64,000 nt of DNA from Lachnospiraceae bacterium AC2028 (GTDB lineage Bacteria; Bacillota; Clostridia; Lachnospirales; Lachnospiraceae). Of the stretch, positions 61,114 through 64,000 are shown in pieces. How positions within the stretch are numbered: position 1 is the first letter of the stretch; each line of letters begins with the position of its first letter. The position numbers and the translations under genes were made by a program. Below the pieces are notes generated by a model that had not been told where the DNA came from, made no database searches, and saw only the letters and a program-made list of their open reading frames with translations. The stretch spans positions 1-64,000 of the forward strand of contig JNJD01000007.1 of the NCBI GenBank assembly GCA_000702685.1. Reading direction: 5' to 3'.

Positions 61114-62292
61114 TTAATGATGGAAAAGTCTGATTCCGGTGAAGCACATGACCATACCGTACTTGTCACAGGCCTCAATGACGATATCGTCCCTCTTGGA
61201 TCCGCCGGGCTGTGCGATGTACTTTACGCCGCTCTTACGGGCTCTTTCGACATTGTCGGCGAAGGGGAAGAATGCATCGGATCCACAAATAACATCTGTA
61301 TTTTTAGCGAGCCATGCCTTCTTTTCCTCTCTGGTAAATACGGGAGGTTTCTCTGCGAAGATGGTCTGCCAGGTTCCTTCGGCAAGGACATCCTCGTACT
61401 CGTCTCCGATGTAAAGGTCAATCGCATTGTCACGGTCAGCTCTCTTGATGGTATCAAGGAACTTGAGACCGAGAACCTGGGGACTCTGGCGAAGGAACCA
61501 GTTATCTGCCTTGCTGCCGGCAAGTCTGGTGCAGTGGATACGGGACTGCTGTCCGGCACCGATACCGATTGCCTGTCCGTCTTTTACATAACATACGCTA
61601 TTTGACTGTGTATACTTAAGTACGATAAGGGAAACCTTCATATCGGCAAGAACATCTGCGGGGATGTCCTTATTCTTTGTAACAACATTTCCGGGAAGGA
61701 CCTCATCCGCATTCAGCTCGTTTCTGCCCTGCTCGAAGGTGATGCCGTATACCTGCTTCTTCTCGATCTCGGCGGGCTTATAATTCTCATCGATCTGAAT
61801 GATGTTGTAATTGCCGCTCTTCTTGCCCTTGAGGATCTCAAGTGCCTCGGGCTCGTAGCCGGGAGCAATGATGCCGTCTGAAACCTCGGGCTTGATCAGC
61901 ATGGCGGTGCTGACGTCACAAATATCGGAAAGAGCGATGAAGTCGCCGAAGGAGCTCATTCTGTCCGCACCTCTTGCTCTTGCGTAAGCACATGCAAGGG
62001 GGCTGAGCTCAGCCTTCTCATCAACCCAGTAGATCTTCCTGAGAGTATCGGAAAGGGGACGGCCTATAGCCGCACCTGCGGGTGATACATGCTTGAAGGA
62101 GGTTGCTGCGGGAAGTCCGGTAGCCTGCTTTAATTCCTTGACAAGCTGCCATCCGTTAAAAGCATCGAGGAAGTTGATATATCCGGGCTTACCGTTAAGA
62201 ACGGTAACAGGGAGGTCGCTTCCATCCTCCATAAAGATCCTTGAGGGCTTCTGATTGGGGTTACATCCGTACTTAAGCTGAATCTCGCTCAT
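61114..62292 (-). CDS. Stand-alone AICAR transformylase (PurH C-terminal half)
   Basis: The enzyme formylates AICAR to FAICAR with 10-formyl-tetrahydrofolate in purine synthesis. The 392-residue protein equals only the AICARFT part of bifunctional PurH: LKYGCNPNQKPSRI (residues 6-19), GYINFLDAFNGWQLV, ATSFKHVSPAGAAIG (about 64-78, catalytic Lys-His), KYTQSNSVCYVKDGQAIGIGAGQQSR, SDAFFPFADNV. It has no IMP cyclohydrolase domain. The missing activity is supplied by the PurO-type gene directly upstream. It has its own promoter. Confidence 0.93.
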   Translation of the reverse strand: MSEIQLKYGCNPNQKPSRIFMEDGSDLPVTVLNGKPGYINFLDAFNGWQLVKELKQATGLPAATSFKHVSPAGAAIGRPLSDTLRKIYWVDEKAELSPLACAYARARGADRMSSFGDFIALSDICDVSTAMLIKPEVSDGIIAPGYEPEALEILKGKKSGNYNIIQIDENYKPAEIEKKQVYGITFEQGRNELNADEVLPGNVVTKNKDIPADVLADMKVSLIVLKYTQSNSVCYVKDGQAIGIGAGQQSRIHCTRLAGSKADNWFLRQSPQVLGLKFLDTIKRADRDNAIDLYIGDEYEDVLAEGTWQTIFAEKPPVFTREEKKAWLAKNTDVICGSDAFFPFADNVERARKSGVKYIAQPGGSKRDDIVIEACDKYGMVMCFTGIRLFHH

Positions 62293-62354
62293 TCTTTCAT
62301 ACTCGCCTAAAAAGGCGTCCTTTCTGTGAAAATAATACAGTACTACAAATAGAG

Positions 62355-62383
62355 ATTATAACATATCATACCCCCGCGTGTAA
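62355..62383 (-). promoter_or_regulatory. Promoter of the AICAR transformylase gene
   Basis: On the minus strand TTACAC (62378-62383) and a perfect TATAAT (62355-62360) are separated by 17 bp, about 63 bp before the start codon. Confidence 0.6.
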
Positions 62384-62431
62384 TCCGTCATTTCTTAATT
62401 AATGCGAAATTAGACTGTCAATATAAAATAA

Positions 62432-62462
62432 GATCCCCGGTCCCATGTCGGGACCGGGGATC
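62432..62462 (-). terminator. Terminator of the PurO-type gene
   Basis: A perfect 13-bp stem (GATCCCCGGTCCC / GGGACCGGGGATC, five-base loop) is followed on the minus strand by TTATTTTAT, 18 bp after the stop. Confidence 0.9.
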
Positions 62463-62479
62463 CGCTGCGTTCATTCGGT

Positions 62480-63190
62480 TTATTTGTTCGCATTGATGAT
62501 GCGGCTCTCTGCGATGCCGGTCTCAATGTCGATGTATCTGACGAAGAGGGAGACTCTGTTGTCACGGTTGAGGGAATCCCAGATGAGGAGTGCGAAATCA
62601 TCAATATCATCGGAGATCTTGACGAACTCGGGCTCGCCTACGAAGCTGGGAAGGGGATCGCCGTCATGCTTGTAGGTGTGGATGAAATGTCCCTCGCCTG
62701 CCTTGGGCTTTCCGTAGGAATATGTGCAGTGGATGGGTTTGTCCTCACTGCCGTCCTCGCTTCTGATGATGGACATCTGATAATCGAACTTTCCGCCGTG
62801 TACATTGAGTACAGCAGAGATCCTGGGTGTGTAGTTGGGAGCATCGGGCTCAAAGGTACGGCTTCTGAGTGACTGCTCGAAGGTAAAGCCCTTATCAAGG
62901 CCGTTTCTGATGGTATCGGTCTGGTCACCGTTGGTAACGATGGTGGTGTGTCCGTCGACTCTTACGGGATGGTATATGATGAGGCTGGGATCACCGAGCT
63001 TCTTCTCATCAAAGGGTCTGGTCTCGATTCCGTTATCCTCGGGAACCTCTACGAAGATACGGTTCCTGCTGTTAACGCTCCTTCCCATTATGAAGTATGC
63101 GCATACGGCGTATTTTCCGTTGGCGCTCTCTCCCACGATTATTCCTCTTCCGGGATAGGAATTGGCTCTCAAGCTCGATTCAAGTGACAT
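62480..63190 (-). CDS. PurO-type IMP cyclohydrolase
   Basis: The 236-residue protein closes the FAICAR ring to IMP. NSYPGRGIIVGESANGKYAVCAYFIMGRSVNSRNR (about 11-45) and PNYTPRISAVL (about 115-125) follow the single-domain IMP cyclohydrolase family first known from archaea (PurO), which has no similarity to the N-terminal half of bacterial PurH. It lies just upstream of the stand-alone AICAR transformylase, so together they replace PurH, though a terminator and a promoter separate the two transcripts. Confidence 0.87.
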   Translation of the reverse strand: MSLESSLRANSYPGRGIIVGESANGKYAVCAYFIMGRSVNSRNRIFVEVPEDNGIETRPFDEKKLGDPSLIIYHPVRVDGHTTIVTNGDQTDTIRNGLDKGFTFEQSLRSRTFEPDAPNYTPRISAVLNVHGGKFDYQMSIIRSEDGSEDKPIHCTYSYGKPKAGEGHFIHTYKHDGDPLPSFVGEPEFVKISDDIDDFALLIWDSLNRDNRVSLFVRYIDIETGIAESRIINANK

Positions 63191-63204
63191 AATAATCCTC
63201 CTCT

Positions 63205-64000
63205 TTATTTACTCTGATCACCGATCACATATTTCTCTTCAAATTCGTCCCTCTTAAGGGGCTTGTCGTAATAATAGCCCTGGATGTATTTGATCTTCAT
63301 TCCGTTAAGCTTATCAAGCTGGGCTTTATTCTCGATACCTTCCACACAGATCCTGACCCCTATGGTCTCGGCCAGTTCGGCAACCATTCTTACGAATGAC
63401 TGTGCGTATGCGTCCGTATCCAGATCGCGTACGAAGCTCTGGTCAACCTTGATTATATCAAAAGGGATCTCCCTTATGTGGTTAAGCGATGAATAACCGG
63501 TACCGAAATCATCCAGCGCGATCGTACATCCGAGCGCCTTGATCCTTGTGAGGATCTCGATCATCCTGGGCATATCGTTGATTGCCAGGGATTCGGTAAC
63601 TTCCAGGCACAGATGCGAAGGATCGATGCCTGTCTTTTTGATGGTCTCTTCCACGGATTCGACTATATCGTTCTGAAGGAGCTGGACAACGCTCAGGTTT
63701 ACATTGACCTTGAAATCCTTACCGTATTCGTCATTCCATCCCCTGCAGTTCTCGCAGGCCTTCTCAAGGACATGCCCGCCGATAGGATTGATGAGTCCGA
63801 GATATTCCGCAAGAGGTATGAAGTCCGAAGGTGAGATGAATCCCATCTTGAGGCTATTCCATCTGACAAGTGCCTCGGCACCGACACATCTGGGCTCGGA
63901 GCCCTCAACATCGATGATGGGCTGGTAGTAAACTTCGAATTCCCTGTAGCCCGTGGTGGAAGCATCTCTCATGTTCTTTTCCATATCGAGACGTCTTCCG
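63205..64000 (-). CDS. EAL-domain c-di-GMP phosphodiesterase, 5' end outside the window
   Basis: The visible part is a complete EAL domain: YYQPIID, GAEALVRW, VNLSV, CLEVTESLA, LDDFGTGYSSLNHIREIPFD, IIKVDQSFV, CVEGIENKAQL, YIQGYYYDKPL. All catalytic positions appear intact. The frame continues past the window edge as GRRLDMEKNMRDA, the usual linker after a GGDEF domain, so the ATG at 63984 is internal. The full gene is likely a GGDEF-EAL protein. It ends 14 bp before the PurO-type gene start. Confidence 0.9.
   Translation of the reverse strand, partial: GRRLDMEKNMRDASTTGYREFEVYYQPIIDVEGSEPRCVGAEALVRWNSLKMGFISPSDFIPLAEYLGLINPIGGHVLEKACENCRGWNDEYGKDFKVNVNLSVVQLLQNDIVESVEETIKKTGIDPSHLCLEVTESLAINDMPRMIEILTRIKALGCTIALDDFGTGYSSLNHIREIPFDIIKVDQSFVRDLDTDAYAQSFVRMVAELAETIGVRICVEGIENKAQLDKLNGMKIKYIQGYYYDKPLKRDEFEEKYVIGDQSK

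Noticed and set aside
1-64000. CRISPR arrays, insertion sequences or prophage genes
   Set aside because: No regularly spaced direct repeats, transposase, integrase or phage structural motifs were seen.

Overview
The window looks like chromosome of an anaerobic member of the Lachnospiraceae (Clostridia; Butyrivibrio-like). The taxonomic clues are a phosphate butyryltransferase/butyrate kinase pair, a split purine-synthesis end (stand-alone AICAR transformylase plus PurO-type IMP cyclohydrolase), a YesM/YesN-type sugar-sensing system, a RibU gene under an FMN riboswitch, many c-di-GMP enzymes and short families typical of that group (LUD, DUF975, DUF2225, EpsG/YczE-like). Base composition is even, and I see no prophage, insertion sequence or CRISPR array.

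Layout. 0-3 kb: two serine tRNAs, an XRE regulator with two small membrane proteins, and an AI-2E-family permease. 3-11 kb: a tight leftward housekeeping operon (YcxB-like, tsaE, tsaB, rimI, RNase Z, a membrane-anchored unknown, tsaD, ispD, tex), centred on tRNA t6A modification and tRNA processing. 11-20.5 kb: a monosaccharide ABC transporter (lipoprotein, ATPase, permease) preceded by a four-gene sensory operon (anchored sugar-binding protein, histidine kinase, AraC-type response regulator, second sugar-binding lipoprotein). 20.5-23.3 kb: FMN riboswitch-ribU, divergent from a three-gene overlapping operon with a small HExxH protein. 23.3-29 kb: HD-GYP protein, prfB, secA, LUD protein.

29.2-30.8 kb holds the most unusual gene: a complete LacI-type DNA-binding domain and hinge joined in frame to a full-length uronate (glucuronate) isomerase. 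It lies behind a near-consensus promoter whose -10 end overlaps a LacI-type operator. Its likely terminator lies inside the 3' end of the convergent EpsG-like gene. This suggests a self-regulating metabolic enzyme that binds DNA directly.

30.8-35 kb: a compact leftward operon (HAD phosphatase, YczE-like, Wzz-like, EpsG-like) and a PlsC acyltransferase. 35-38 kb: a tetR-MFS-CPBP operon with two operators flanking its promoter. 38-43 kb: a DUF3298 lipoprotein, a double zinc-ribbon membrane protein, buk and ptb, and a 38-codon remnant resembling a VTC polyphosphate polymerase start. 43-48 kb: a MATE transporter fused to a DUF218 domain, an SGNH hydrolase and a diguanylate cyclase. 48-55 kb: phosphoglucomutase, a heterodimeric ABC exporter and a HerA-like ATPase. 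55.2-56.1 kb: an 0.9-kb intergenic stretch with a promoter, hairpins and a perfect DnaA box but no gene. 56-64 kb: a YtxH-like protein, an EAL phosphodiesterase, DUF2225, glnS, AICAR transformylase, PurO-type cyclohydrolase, and an EAL protein running off the end.

All family calls come from reading motifs and recalled family patterns. No database search was run.
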